Below are positions 42,117 through 52,200 of a stretch of 64,000 nucleotides of DNA, piece by piece (positions within the stretch are counted from its first letter, which is position 1; every line of letters begins with the position of its first letter). The stretch is from Edaphochlamys debaryana (Eukaryota > Chlorophyta > Chlorophyceae > Chlamydomonadales). The notes below the pieces were generated by a model. That model saw only the letters and a list, made by a program, of their open reading frames with translations. It had not been told where the DNA came from and ran no database searches. The stretch is taken from positions 1,240,001 through 1,304,000 of the forward strand of contig JAEHOE010000001.1 in NCBI GenBank assembly GCA_016858145.1, read 5' to 3'. A program made the position numbers and the translations under genes.

Positions 42117-44644
42117 TCACCCCTTGCCGCCGGCTCCGCCCTGCCCGGGTCCTCCGCCTGCCCCCCAGCGGCTCCACTGCCGGTCCTCCGCCCCCTCGGT
42201 GAAGCTGCGCGTGGCGTGCACCGACACGTTTGACTCTAGCTGCTTGTTGCAGAGCGCCACGCGCCGGGCGTCGTACTCGGCAAAGCCCGGCGAGGAGCGG
42301 AGCTGGTCGGCCGTGATGGGGTTGTCCTGACGGGTGACAACAAAAAGGATGCACGGGTTCACAGATTCGTGCAACAGGATGCATGGGTGGCGACGTTAAA
42401 CCGTCGATGTGTCCACCAGTGCCTGAGTGCTTGCAGGGCGCGGTGCCAGTGCTGAGCCCCGGGGCCCCATTATGGATACAGTCCCTCTATGACCGCGGCC
42501 CCCACCTGCAGCGACAGCGACGCCAGGCTGCTGCAGCCGCCCAGCAGCTCGGGCGGCAGCGCGGAGACCCTGGGGGCGCACAGTGCAGAAGCAGGCCCAT
42601 GGAGATCGGCGCATGTCTTGGAGCAAAGCCTCCACATCCGGGCTGCTCATGCAAATGCCCCACAAGCCCCGCTAGCCTGGCCGGCGGCCTCCCCTGCCCC
42701 TCGCCCGGCCCCCAGGCCCCGCCCCACATGTTGCCATCCAGCCGCAGCACCCGCAGCCGCGTCAGTCGGGCCACGGCGGGCGGCAGGCAGCGGATGGCGT
42801 TGCCCTCCGCCGTCAGCTCCGTGAGGGAGGCGCAGCCGTCTGCGGCGAGGAAAGGGGATGGAGCGGTTGGGGAGACGCAAGCCAGCACTACCTCCCAGCA
42901 CTGCCCAGCGCCTGGCATCAACACTAGGCTCTCTGCCTCCTCAGTCTGCCTCCTCACCAGCGCCCGGCCCGGCTTGCGTCCATTCTGGAACCTTCCGCAT
43001 AAACCCGCATCCCGCCCCTTCCTCCCCGGCTACCCCCACCGGGCCCACCCACCTATGCTGTCCGGCAGCGCCTCCAGGCGGTTGCCGTCCGCCGCCAGTG
43101 CCTCCAGCGCCGTGAGGGCGCCCAGGGAGTCGGGCAGGCGGGCCAGGCGGTTGCCCGAGAGGCCCAGGACCTGGGCGGGAGGTGTGCGTGCAAACTTGAG
43201 GGTTTCAGCCAGGCGGCTCCTGTAGCGATTTCTCCATGGCCCTTCGGCCAGCTCCTTAACCCAGCTTCCTCATGCGAGGGTCCTCCTCCTTGCGAGGACG
43301 GCTCCTGTAGCCATGGCCCATGGCCCTTTGGTCAGCTCCGTAACCAGGCTCCCTCGTCCGCCTGGGCTTCCCCGACGCACTTCCCCGCCCTCCCCCCACC
43401 CCCTTCGCTCGCCTGCAGCCCCGTCAGCCGCTCCAGCCCCTCCCCCGGCAGCTCCCCCAGGGCGTTGTGGTCCAGAGTGAGGCTGGTCAGCCCCGCCAGG
43501 CCGTACAGCGCAGCCCAGGGCACGCCCTCCGTGCTGAGCGCGTTGTGCTCCAGGCGCAGCGTGTGCAGCGCAGTGCCGAGCTGGCCGAGGGAAGGCGGCA
43601 GGCGGGGCAGCCGGTTGCGGGAGAGGTCACACACCTGTGGGCGAAGGGTAGAGAGGAGAGGTTTGAGGGGGGGGCAGGGAACGTCTAGAGGGATAAGGCA
43701 GGGGATGTGAAATGATGGTGGGGGGGGAGGGGCGAAAGGACACGTGCCGTACGCACCTTGGCCGATGCCGGGCCGCTGGCGTAGAGGTCGTCTGGCAGGG
43801 AGGTCAGGCCCTGGTCACGAGCCGCAACGATGCCTGCGAGGTGCATGGCACAAGGACGGTTTTGATGTCGGCGTACCGGGTCAGAGGGCGAAGGGCCGGC
43901 CTATGTAGGGCGCAAGTTGCATTTGCTAGGTGTCCAGCCCCGCTCAGCGGTCGCCAACGCCCCACAAGCTTCACCCCTCCACCTTGGCCCATCGGCCTGC
44001 CCCGTGCCCCTGCCTGTCTTTTCCCAATTCTTCCGCCGCTCCTCCCAGTTGATGCTGGGCCCTGCAGCAGCAGCAGCGGCTGCGGCCTTGGACGCGGCCT
44101 CGGCGGCGGCGATGGCGCTGGCGGTGGCGCCACCGAGGCCCTTGGCCTGCGCGTACAGGTCCTTGACGCGCTGAGCCGCCTCGTCCTGCTTGGCCTTCTT
44201 GGCCTGCTGCAGAGCCTGGGAGCAGAATGACAGTGGTGTTGAGGCTGCGGAGGGGTGTCGTGTGGTGGCATGGGGCCGCGAGCTCGTGCCCATACCCGCG
44301 AAGCCCCGACCCTTACCTGCTGCCCCGCCGTCTGCACCACGTCGCCGCCCGAGACCATGAGCATGACCTTTGCCCCATCCGCTAGCCCCGCTTTTGTGAG
44401 GTCGACGTTTGGCGCGAGAACCTGCGTTGCAGCAACATGGCTCTGTGAATGCGCGGCCCCAGTCCTCCCCCATAGCCATCATAAGACCGCTTGCCTTGCC
44501 CTTGTGGATCAGCTTCTGCTTCCGGACAAACGCTCCTGTCAACTCCTGTAGCCTGGTTTGCAGCGCTTCCACCGAGCTGTTTGGCGCGAGCGCGACTTCA
44601 AGATTTTGGGCCCCGAACTTCACATGAATGGTCCACAGCGCCAT
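42117..44644 (-). CDS. Ubiquitin-like and leucine-rich-repeat protein (At2g30105 type)
   Basis: Nine exons: 44644-44495, 44421-44317, 44215-44014, 43833-43757, 43634-43413, 43170-43053, 42839-42728, 42569-42506, 42326-42117, giving 419 residues. Residues 1-75 are a ubiquitin-like fold (HVKFGAQNLEVAL, then RKQKLIHKGKVL and GAKVMLM). A coiled, Ala/Lys-rich linker includes NWEERRKNWEKTG. Five or more leucine-rich repeats follow (DLSRNRLPRLPPSLG, LRLEHNAL, LTLDHNALGELP, LGLSGNRLARLP, LRLDGN). The C-terminal block ITADQLRSSPGFAEYDARR matches the plant UBL-LRR family. Three of eight introns begin with GC, at 44494, 44013 and 43412 (read on the minus strand), and each is needed to keep phase. The family suggests a ubiquitin-pathway adaptor, but no enzyme motif is present. 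Confidence 0.85.
43205..43357. repeat. Imperfect direct repeat of about 60 bases in an intron of the UBL-LRR gene
   Basis: Two units begin with ggctcctgtagc and continue through catggccctt, cagctcc and ccctc-like ends. They lie near 43214-43275 and 43300-43355, inside intron 43171-43412. Non-coding. Confidence 0.6.
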
Positions 44645-45059
44645 TTTTGGCGGGGCTCTGCGGCCCCGCGCGGGAAGCGACCGATGGATGCTTTGCGACT
44701 GGAGCGTGCGAGGCGCCTAGCACGGTCTAGCTATGTGTCGCTGAGCGTTGTATTGTCGTCTGAGCGGGACAGGCTCGGCTCTCTGACTATCGAGCTCGGC
44801 ACGCTCACATACTTCAGTCGCGGCGATCCAACTTCGCTCCGTACCCCACGCGTGCTACACTGCACGGCCCCTGCGAGCACAGAACCCCACGCGTGTGTCC
44901 AGGCTCCAGGAAAGAACACAGAGCCTGTCATACCGGGTTACACAGATGAGCGGTGGACCATCTCCACACTCTGTGCTTCTCTGGCTGCTTTGGGGTGACC
45001 CCCCCCCCCCCCTCACCCCCCCCCCCAACAAGCCACTGTCCGCACCTCATCCGACCGCC
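44645..45059. other. Intergenic between two minus-strand genes
   Basis: 415 bases containing the promoter of the UBL-LRR gene and the 3'-UTR of the methyltransferase gene. Two long C runs (about 44999-45027) stand close to the methyltransferase stop. A minus-strand TGTAA is at 44938-44942. Confidence 0.5.
44938..44942 (-). terminator. Probable polyadenylation signal TGTAA
   Basis: TGTAA on the minus strand about 120 bases after the stop of the tRNA methyltransferase gene. Confidence 0.45.
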
Positions 45060-47742
45060 TCACCGCGTGCGCCCCCCTTTCCGCACCAGCAGCGCCCTGT
45101 AGATCCTGCCCCCCGTCACCCGCTCGATGTACACCTCCCGCTCCGTGGGCGCCCCCACGGGGTTGTCCGCCAGCCACCCCGCGGAGGCCCACGCGGCCGG
45201 GAAGAAGAGCAGGTCCCCCTCGTCCTCCCACCCCTCACTCACCGCGCCGCCCGCCCCCGCCTCGGCCCCTGCGGCCACCCTCGCTGCAGCCAGCCCCACT
45301 ACCGGTATCCCTCCCCGTCCTCCGTCCTGTGCCACCACAGCCGTTGCTGCCCCCGAGCTGCCGACTGCTCCTAAGCCAGCCACAGCCGCAGCGGCCTGCC
45401 GGGCGGCCCGGCGGCGCTCAGCCCAGCCCAGCCCAGCCGCCTCCGGCGCCGCTGCGGCCGCCGACGTGGACGCCGGGGGACCTGCCGCCGCCCTCCCCGC
45501 CGCATCCGAAGGCTTCTCCGTCACCACGGCACGGGGCAGGGGCCCGGCGGGGAAGGAGGCGGAGCGGAGGGGCGCGGCGGCTGTGTCGATGGGGGCGCAG
45601 GGGAAGGTGGGGGCGGAGGCGTGCAGGGGGTCGGGTCCGAAGGCGGCGGCCCCGAAGGCCTCGAAGGCGTTGCGCATAAAGGCGCACGTGTCCTCAAAGT
45701 CCGAGGCCAGGTACACGCGGCCTGGGGAAGGGGACGAGGGGGCGGGAACGGCGAGGCGGCAGGGGGTCGATGGGCTGTGGGGCTGCAGCCGGGGAGGGGC
45801 CAGAGTACCGTTCATCAGGGAGGCAAGGCCTGGAGAGACTCCACTGGAACGGTGTCAAGGTTGCACATAATCTCCATGCGTCTGCAGCTTCAGCGGCACA
45901 GGGCACCCCCTACGTACACCCCCGCCACCATCAGACGCAGGGACCAGCTCCTTGAGCCTTACAGGGTTGCCGCCGGCTTGGCCGCGGCTACGGTGTTGCA
46001 GGTGGCCCTCCTCCCAGCGAGCCGGTAGGCCTCGCGGCTGCCCTGGCCTCCGCATTCACCCTGACAAGGGCGGGCCGCCTGCCGCTGATGCAGCCGCACC
46101 AGCTGCCTCTTCTTCTCTGGGAGGCCCGCTGGGTGGCCTGCCAGCCGCTGCCTTCGCCAGGCACCCAGCCGGGCAGCCGCAGGATATCTTCGTCCCCACC
46201 TGCCCTGGTGACACTCGGCCAGCGCTGCTTCAGAGCAGCCCCTGACCGCCTGCCCTGCGCCCCGGACCCCGCCCCCGCCCACCTCCGGGTTGCAGGGTGC
46301 GCGCCAGTGCCTCCACCAGCTCCCGCCCCACCTGCGCCGCAGCAGCCACCGCGGAGGAGGGGCGTCAGGGGGCCGCCAGCGAAGAGGGGCCCGGCAGCCC
46401 CGCAATTCGCCCCGGCCCATCTCCAACACCCTCCTCTCCCCCCCTCCCCCCCACCATGTGCCGCTGCCTGCGCTCCTGCGGGTCGGGGTACTGCACCGAC
46501 ACGAGCTCCACCTGGGGTGGGAGGGTCGGGAGGATGCAAGGAGAGGCGGAGGACGGAGGGGAGGAAGGGTCATGGAGACCCCTAGCGCTTGAATGGGGCC
46601 GCGGTCCTGCCACCCGCCTCAGCGCGCACCAAGGGAAGCGAAGGAACGGAACCCTCGCCGTTCACGCCCCTGAAGCTCCCGCCTGTCGCCGCCCCTATTG
46701 TCCACTGCCACGCACCCGCCCCGGGTAGCTCCCCAGCAGCGCCCCCGCCGACACCACCGCGTTGGCCTGCAGGTAGGCCGTGTGGCCGTGCAGCCCCCGC
46801 GCCTCGGCCCAGCGGTTGGCGCGGTCCAGAAGCTGGGCGGGGGGGGGAGAGAAGCTGAATGAAAGGGGAATGGAACATGTGGAACTTGAAGGCAGAGCGA
46901 AGCGAGGGGAGAGGGTCGCATCCTGCAGCTTTGCCGGAGCGTTGCCAGGCCCCTCTCTCATCGTTGCGCCTCCTTGGGTTTGCCTGGGTTCGCCCTGTCT
47001 ACCCCCCCCCGCGAACCCCTGCCCCTCACTTCCTCCACGTCCCAGCCCCCTCACCGCCTTGTGCACGTCCACCCCCAGGTAGTTGCGCCCCGGGCCCCCC
47101 CGCTGCGCCGCCAGCAGCACGTAGCGGCCCGCGCCGCAGCCCAGGTCCGCCACCAGCGGGAGCGAGGGGTCGTCGAACAGCTCCGACCAGTCCACGTCGG
47201 GCGGCGCCTGGCCCGCGGGGGAGGTCAGGAAGGAGTAGTTGCGGCGGCCGATGGCGCCACCGGCCTGCAAGGGGTGGGGGTGGAGGTAGGGGTGGGGTGT
47301 CAGGTTGGCTTTGCCCCAGGCCGTGCTGCCCCAGGCCGGCGTGTCCTACGCAGCGGAGTGAGGGTTGAATGCCCTCAAGGGCGGGACATGTCCAGTCCTC
47401 CGACGTAGGGCCACCTACGTTGCGCTCTGCCTCTGTGAGCTTGAGCTCGTGGAAGGGGGAGTCCGGGGCGTCGCAGCCCCCGCCAGCGAGCCAGGTCTGG
47501 TGTTTAGGCACGGGCGACTTGGCCCCGCGGGCAACCACTTGTCGAGCAGGTAGCTGGCGCCTCAGGCGAGGCGCGGGGTTTGCTGTTGGGGCCGCGAGTT
47601 GCAAGCAGCGATGCGAGCTTGCGGCGCGGGTCGCGACTGTCCCCCGAGCAGCTCCCGGCACATACTGCGGCCACAGTGGTTGTACTGTGTTCCTTGGGCA
47701 CCGGGCTGAGCCCAGCGCCGTCCCGCGCAAAGGAGGATGCAT
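45060..47742 (-). CDS. tRNA (guanine-N7)-methyltransferase, TrmB/TRM8 type, plastid-targeted
   Basis: Six exons: 47742-47419, 47264-47055, 46832-46716, 46511-46455, 46331-46283, 45721-45060, giving 472 residues. TrmB enzymes methylate G46 of tRNAs using S-adenosylmethionine. Motif I is VADLGCGAGRYVLLAAQ, followed by RNYLGVDVHKA. LLDRANRWAEARGL and YLQANA form motifs II/III, and VSVQYPDPQERRQRH is the family signature. The C-terminal block NPVGAPTEREVYIER followed by YRALLVRK is conserved in TrmB. Exon 1 encodes about 100 residues rich in Arg/Ala/Pro with few acids, a probable organelle transit peptide. The order matches the plant plastid homologue better than the cytosolic TRM8. About 120 low-complexity Ala/Gly-rich residues are inserted before the C-terminal block. 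The start is the first ATG of the open exon. Confidence 0.87.
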
Positions 47743-48287
47743 CTCTATCGCGTCGTGAGCTATTTATCGTATCGTTTGACTCTCAAAGCGTATTCGCAAT
47801 GAGACGGCTACACATTACACATCGTGCAGCAAAGCGCCTGAATGTATTGAGCCGATGTCGGCTCATTACACGCCGAATCACGTGCCGTGCGCGTTCAAGC
47901 CCCCGCCGCCCCCGCAGTGCCCGCCCATGATCTGCTTCCAATATTGCTTCTTCCTCACGGCCCCTGACACTGGCCTACCCAAGCCACACCACAACGGCGT
48001 CGGCTTGTAATTCAACAGCACCTGCTGCAGGAGCTTGCTAACTCCATGAAGTTAAGCACCCGCCCCTACCCGCCGCAACACACTACGCGGAAGACCGAGG
48101 GCATGCCAGCGACCTGTGCCCCGGCTCCCAGCCAAGTCTAACGGCTCCACTCGTTAAAGGAGCTCGAGGCAGCCTGGTAAGCCTGGCCCACGCGCTTCCC
48201 CAACACGAACCTTCACCCCATCGGCCACCCACACCGCCACCCACAGTTCCGCCACCCCGCAAGCCCGCACCCCCCACCAGCTGCCCC
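47743..48287. other. Intergenic between two minus-strand genes
   Basis: 545 bases with lower GC content around 47755-47875. It holds the methyltransferase promoter and the 3'-UTR of the small unknown gene. Two minus-strand TGTAA copies occur near 47813 and 47866. No gene seen. Confidence 0.45.
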
Positions 48288-49149
48288 TCATCGCTGCGCC
48301 CCCTGCTTCAGAGCCTCCTGCGCCGCCCGCGGTAGCAAGGAACCGCTCTCTTTGGCCGCCGCAGCCGCCTCCCGCGCCGCCCGCAGCGCCGGCAGCACCG
48401 CCTTGGCGCTCTCCCCCAGCATGGCCGCCTCCCCGCCCCACCCCAGCGCCTGCCGCGTCTGCTCCAGCTTCTTCTTCATCCACTCAGCACGGCTGTATGA
48501 CAGCGGTTTGTACAGCCGTACGGGCACCGCTGGTTGGTTGGCCTCCGCGAGCTTGAGTACGGACAGGTTTTTTAGCGTTATGCCAATGTTCTTCTTGCGG
48601 TTGCGCTGCTGCGAGGGCGTGAGGGGCTTCAAGCCGCCTGGTGGGTTCCATGACCGCCCGCCGGTGGTCTGCGGTTGGAAGCGGTTAGGGGTTAGCAGTG
48701 AAGCCGGTTTGGGGAGGTAGGGGGGTCAGGTAGCTGGGGAGGACCTTGGGAGAGGACGTCACATGGGATGGCGGCAGGGCGAGCCGGGGCCAGGGAAGGG
48801 CTGCAACCCCATAGCGGCTGAGCCACTCCCCAGCGATGCCTAGCTTGCCCAAGATCATGGCGGCAACAATTCACGGATACGTGAACCCTGCCTGTCAGCC
48901 CGCTTCCAGGCGTCCTCGACCACCCAGACCGCTCCCTGGGGTGAGTGCGCCCCCCCGTGGCCGACCCTTGGCCTTCCTTGACCCAAATATCCCCACTGTT
49001 CCTCAAGCCACGTTCACTCAGTGAACGTAGCGTTGTGCCAGGCTGACACGAGCGCGTGCCGGCCTCCCCACAGCCCCCTCTGCCCATCCATCGCCCCCTT
49101 CGCTCGGCCGCACCTTAAAGACCACCAGCGCGCAGCGCGAGAAGAACAT
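48288..49149 (-). CDS. Small basic protein of unknown function
   Basis: Two exons: 49149-49114 (MFFSRCALVVFK) and 48668-48288, giving 138 residues. The splice keeps phase (AAG, donor GTGCGG; acceptor CCGCAG). I do not recognise the family. The centre is basic and conserved-looking: GLKPLTPSQQRNRKKNIGIT, then RLYKPLSYSRAEWMKKKLEQ. The C-terminus is Ala-rich and helical, with no membrane segment. The short hydrophobic-basic first exon could be an organelle targeting start, so a small mitochondrial protein, such as a ribosomal or assembly factor, is one possibility but unproven. The start codon is only 142 bases from that of the plus-strand neighbour, pointing to a shared promoter. Confidence 0.6.
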
Positions 49150-49291
49150 GGCTCCTCAGCGCACTACAACCACCTCCACGCGCGTTCTGCAGCTGCTGGG
49201 CGCGCCTGATGCTGATTCGCAGGCTGCTCGGGCTAACAAAGAGAGCCCCTTACAGCTTGCGCACTAGGCCTGCCCGACTTATGAAGGTAGT
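49150..49291. promoter_or_regulatory. Compact bidirectional promoter (142 bases)
   Basis: The start codons of the small unknown gene (minus) and the DUF3598-like gene (plus) face away from each other across only 142 bases. Both 5'-UTRs and both core promoters must lie here, or transcription must begin inside the opposite gene. Confidence 0.5.
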
Positions 49292-52200
49292 ATGGAGGCG
49301 ACTACCTCGGGAACGAGCGTGGTTGGCGCAAGTGTCGCTGGTGCGGCAAAACAGCTTGCTGGTAAGTGGGCAGGTCGTGTTTCCGTCTGTAATGAACTGA
49401 GTACAGGTTACGATTGCCTCGGGAGTCCTGGGCGCACATCTAGGCTCGCGGCATTCGGCTGGCGCGATCAAGCCCAGCACCACGACCTGCTTTGCCGCAT
49501 ACGGTTGCATACACACAGCAGCTAACCATTAGGACATGAAGTTACGAGAGGGCTCCTGCGGCAGCCGGGGCGTCACGGTCCCCGGGGCTCGGCATGGTCG
49601 CCGCTGCGCCGTGCCAGGTGCGTCCAGCGACGCGCGAGCCCCTTTCATGGCCCTCTTGCTGTTGGTGTGCATGTCTTGCTTGTGGAGAAGCCGCGTGCGG
49701 CCTGCCGCGCTGCGCACGGTCGCCGCGTGTTGCACAACGCGAGCACCCTGCCCACGTCTCCTTCTGGGCTGACAGCTGGCCGCTGCCCCGCCCTTGCCTT
49801 CCCTTCGGCCCAAGCCCTTTCGCCCCTCCTCAATCAGTGTGATCCCTCCCCCTCTTCTCAGTCCTGGCTGCCAAGAAGGACTCTTCTCCCTGGTCCACCG
49901 GCGGGCCCAAGCGGGGCAGCGGCGGCGGTGGCAGCAGCGGCGGGAAGGGCGGCAGCGGCGGCGGCAGCGCCAAGCCCAAGGGCTCTGGGCCCGCGGGAGG
50001 ATCCGGATCGGGATCCGGCTCCGGAGCTGGAGCTGGATCCAGCGGCAGCCCCTGGCGCGACACGCCCGCCAAGCAGGGCCTGCCCGCCAAGCGGACCAAG
50101 GGGGGCGCCAGCGCCGGCGGGTTCGCGGCGGGGTTGGGGGTGGGGCGGGCCGGGGGGCTCTCCTCCCGCCTGGTCGCCCCCCCTGAGGTCACCATGACCG
50201 ACCCAGTGGCAATCACCCTGCTGGTGAGGGGGGGGGGGCGGGTGTGTGAAGGGTGTGTGTGGGGGGGGAAGGGGGCTTGAGGGGGCGGGGCACGAGGGGG
50301 CGGGGGCTGGGATGAGGGCGGAGGAGGATGCCAGACGCAGGGACGGGGGGGTTGTGCGGATAGCAAGAGTGTCGTGAGGAGGGCAGGTGAGGTTGTAAGC
50401 GGCGGAAGGGGAAAACACTGAGGTCGGCCAGGGGCTTGGCGCTGAGTCCCTCGGGGATGGGGAGTTGAGTGGTTGGAGTGGGGGGCGTGCCGACCCTGGT
50501 GCGGTGGGGGTGCAGGGCCATGCCGGTGCTGTGTGGGGGTGTGGAGGGGGGGTGCGTCATTCCCAGGGTATCCACCTTCCTGCGCTGCACCTCCGCCGCC
50601 CCCCCCCGCCCCCCCGCCCACCCCCCAGGACGAGCTGGAGCCCAGCAAGGCCACTCCGGAGCCCAGGTGAGCGGGGGGTGGGGGGTGGGGGTCGGAGGGG
50701 TCGGGGGCCAGAGGCAGGGGGACAGGGGGTCGGGGGACAGGGTAATATCCAGGGCAGCACGGAGGCCAGGCGCAGGGGTGGGCAGTGGGAGAGCGGGCGC
50801 GGCTGAATGGGCCGGCGCTTCCCAGGCGCTCGCCCAGCCACAACCTGCCGCCCCCCTGTCCCCTCGCCCGCCCCCCTCCGCGCCCCGCAGGTGGGGCACC
50901 TTCTGCTCCCACCTCACGGGGGAGTGGGTGGGGCAGTACGCCGCCTACACGCCCTGGGAAGGTGCGAGGGGGCAGGAGGGGAGCACGGCTAGTCATGGCG
51001 GCGACCCCGGCAAAGACGCAGCCCCTCGCTCACCCACGCCCCCCCCCCCACCCGCACCCCCCCAGGCAAGCCCGAGCCCGCCTGGATGGACGAGCGGGGC
51101 AAGTACGTGACGGTGGTCTACACGCGCTGCCTGGAGCACCGCACGCGGGTGCCCACGGGGGCCGCGGAGGCGGACGTGCTGCTGCGCCGCATCGGCCGGT
51201 GGGGCGGAGTGTGTGTGGGGGGGGCGGGAGCCGCTGGAGCTGGAGAGGGAGGGAGAGGAAGGCTGCAGTTGCAGGGGGTTGAGGGGGCTGGCTGCAGGGA
51301 GGAGCCCGGCTCGCTGTGGTGGCCTGTGCGGCTTGGGCATTTGCTTGGGGGCAGGCACCGCATCGCGCGCACGGCCCGCCGCTTCCTGCCCTGCCCTCCA
51401 CCCGACCTTCCTGCCTCTCCGTCTCTCCCTGCTCCCAGCTGCACCAAGCTGCCCGCCCTGGCCGACATGCGCCTCCCCGCGGACGGCCTCGAGCCACCCC
51501 CCGCCGCGGCCCCCGCCGCCGCCGCCTCTACCTCCACCCCCTCCGTCCCCTCCGCCCCCGCCCCCGAGTGGGAGGATGTGGACACGGAGGCACTCAGCTT
51601 CAACGCTGAAGGGGTGGTGGTGTTTGACGGAGGCTACTACTCGGCGGGGCCGGAGTACATCGGTGCGCGTGGGGGGCAGAGCTGCGGGATCTGTATCAGG
51701 TTGCGGTGGAGCACGTGAGGGGGGCACGTGGCTGGCGCTGGCGGGGTCGAAGCTGGAGGGTGGGGATACTGGGATGGGGGTGACGGAGAGCCAGTTGGGG
51801 GCCAGGTGGCTCGCGCTAATTGGAGCATGGTGGGGTGGCTTTCGGTGGGATGGACTGGACGCAAGCACACCCACACGCCCCATCTTCTCCTCCTCCTCCC
51901 CTTCCCTCCCTCCCCCCCCCAGGCCAGCAGGCGGTCAAGCTGGTGGACGACGAGGCGCTGCAGGAGCTGCCGGAGCCGGGGGCGCAGGGGGCGGGGCAGG
52001 GCGGGCGGGCGGCCAGCGGCGCGGACGCCAGCGCGTGGGCGCGACCCCAGGGCGGCGGTGCGGCGGCGGAGGACTATGAGGAGGACGAGGTGGATGAGGA
52101 CGAGCACGAGGGTGAGCCTCGACACGTACAGTCCCGGGGCCCTGGGCTCAGCTCTTCTTGTGGAGCTGCCGCCGGTCCGTCCGGTCCGGTGTGGTGCTCG

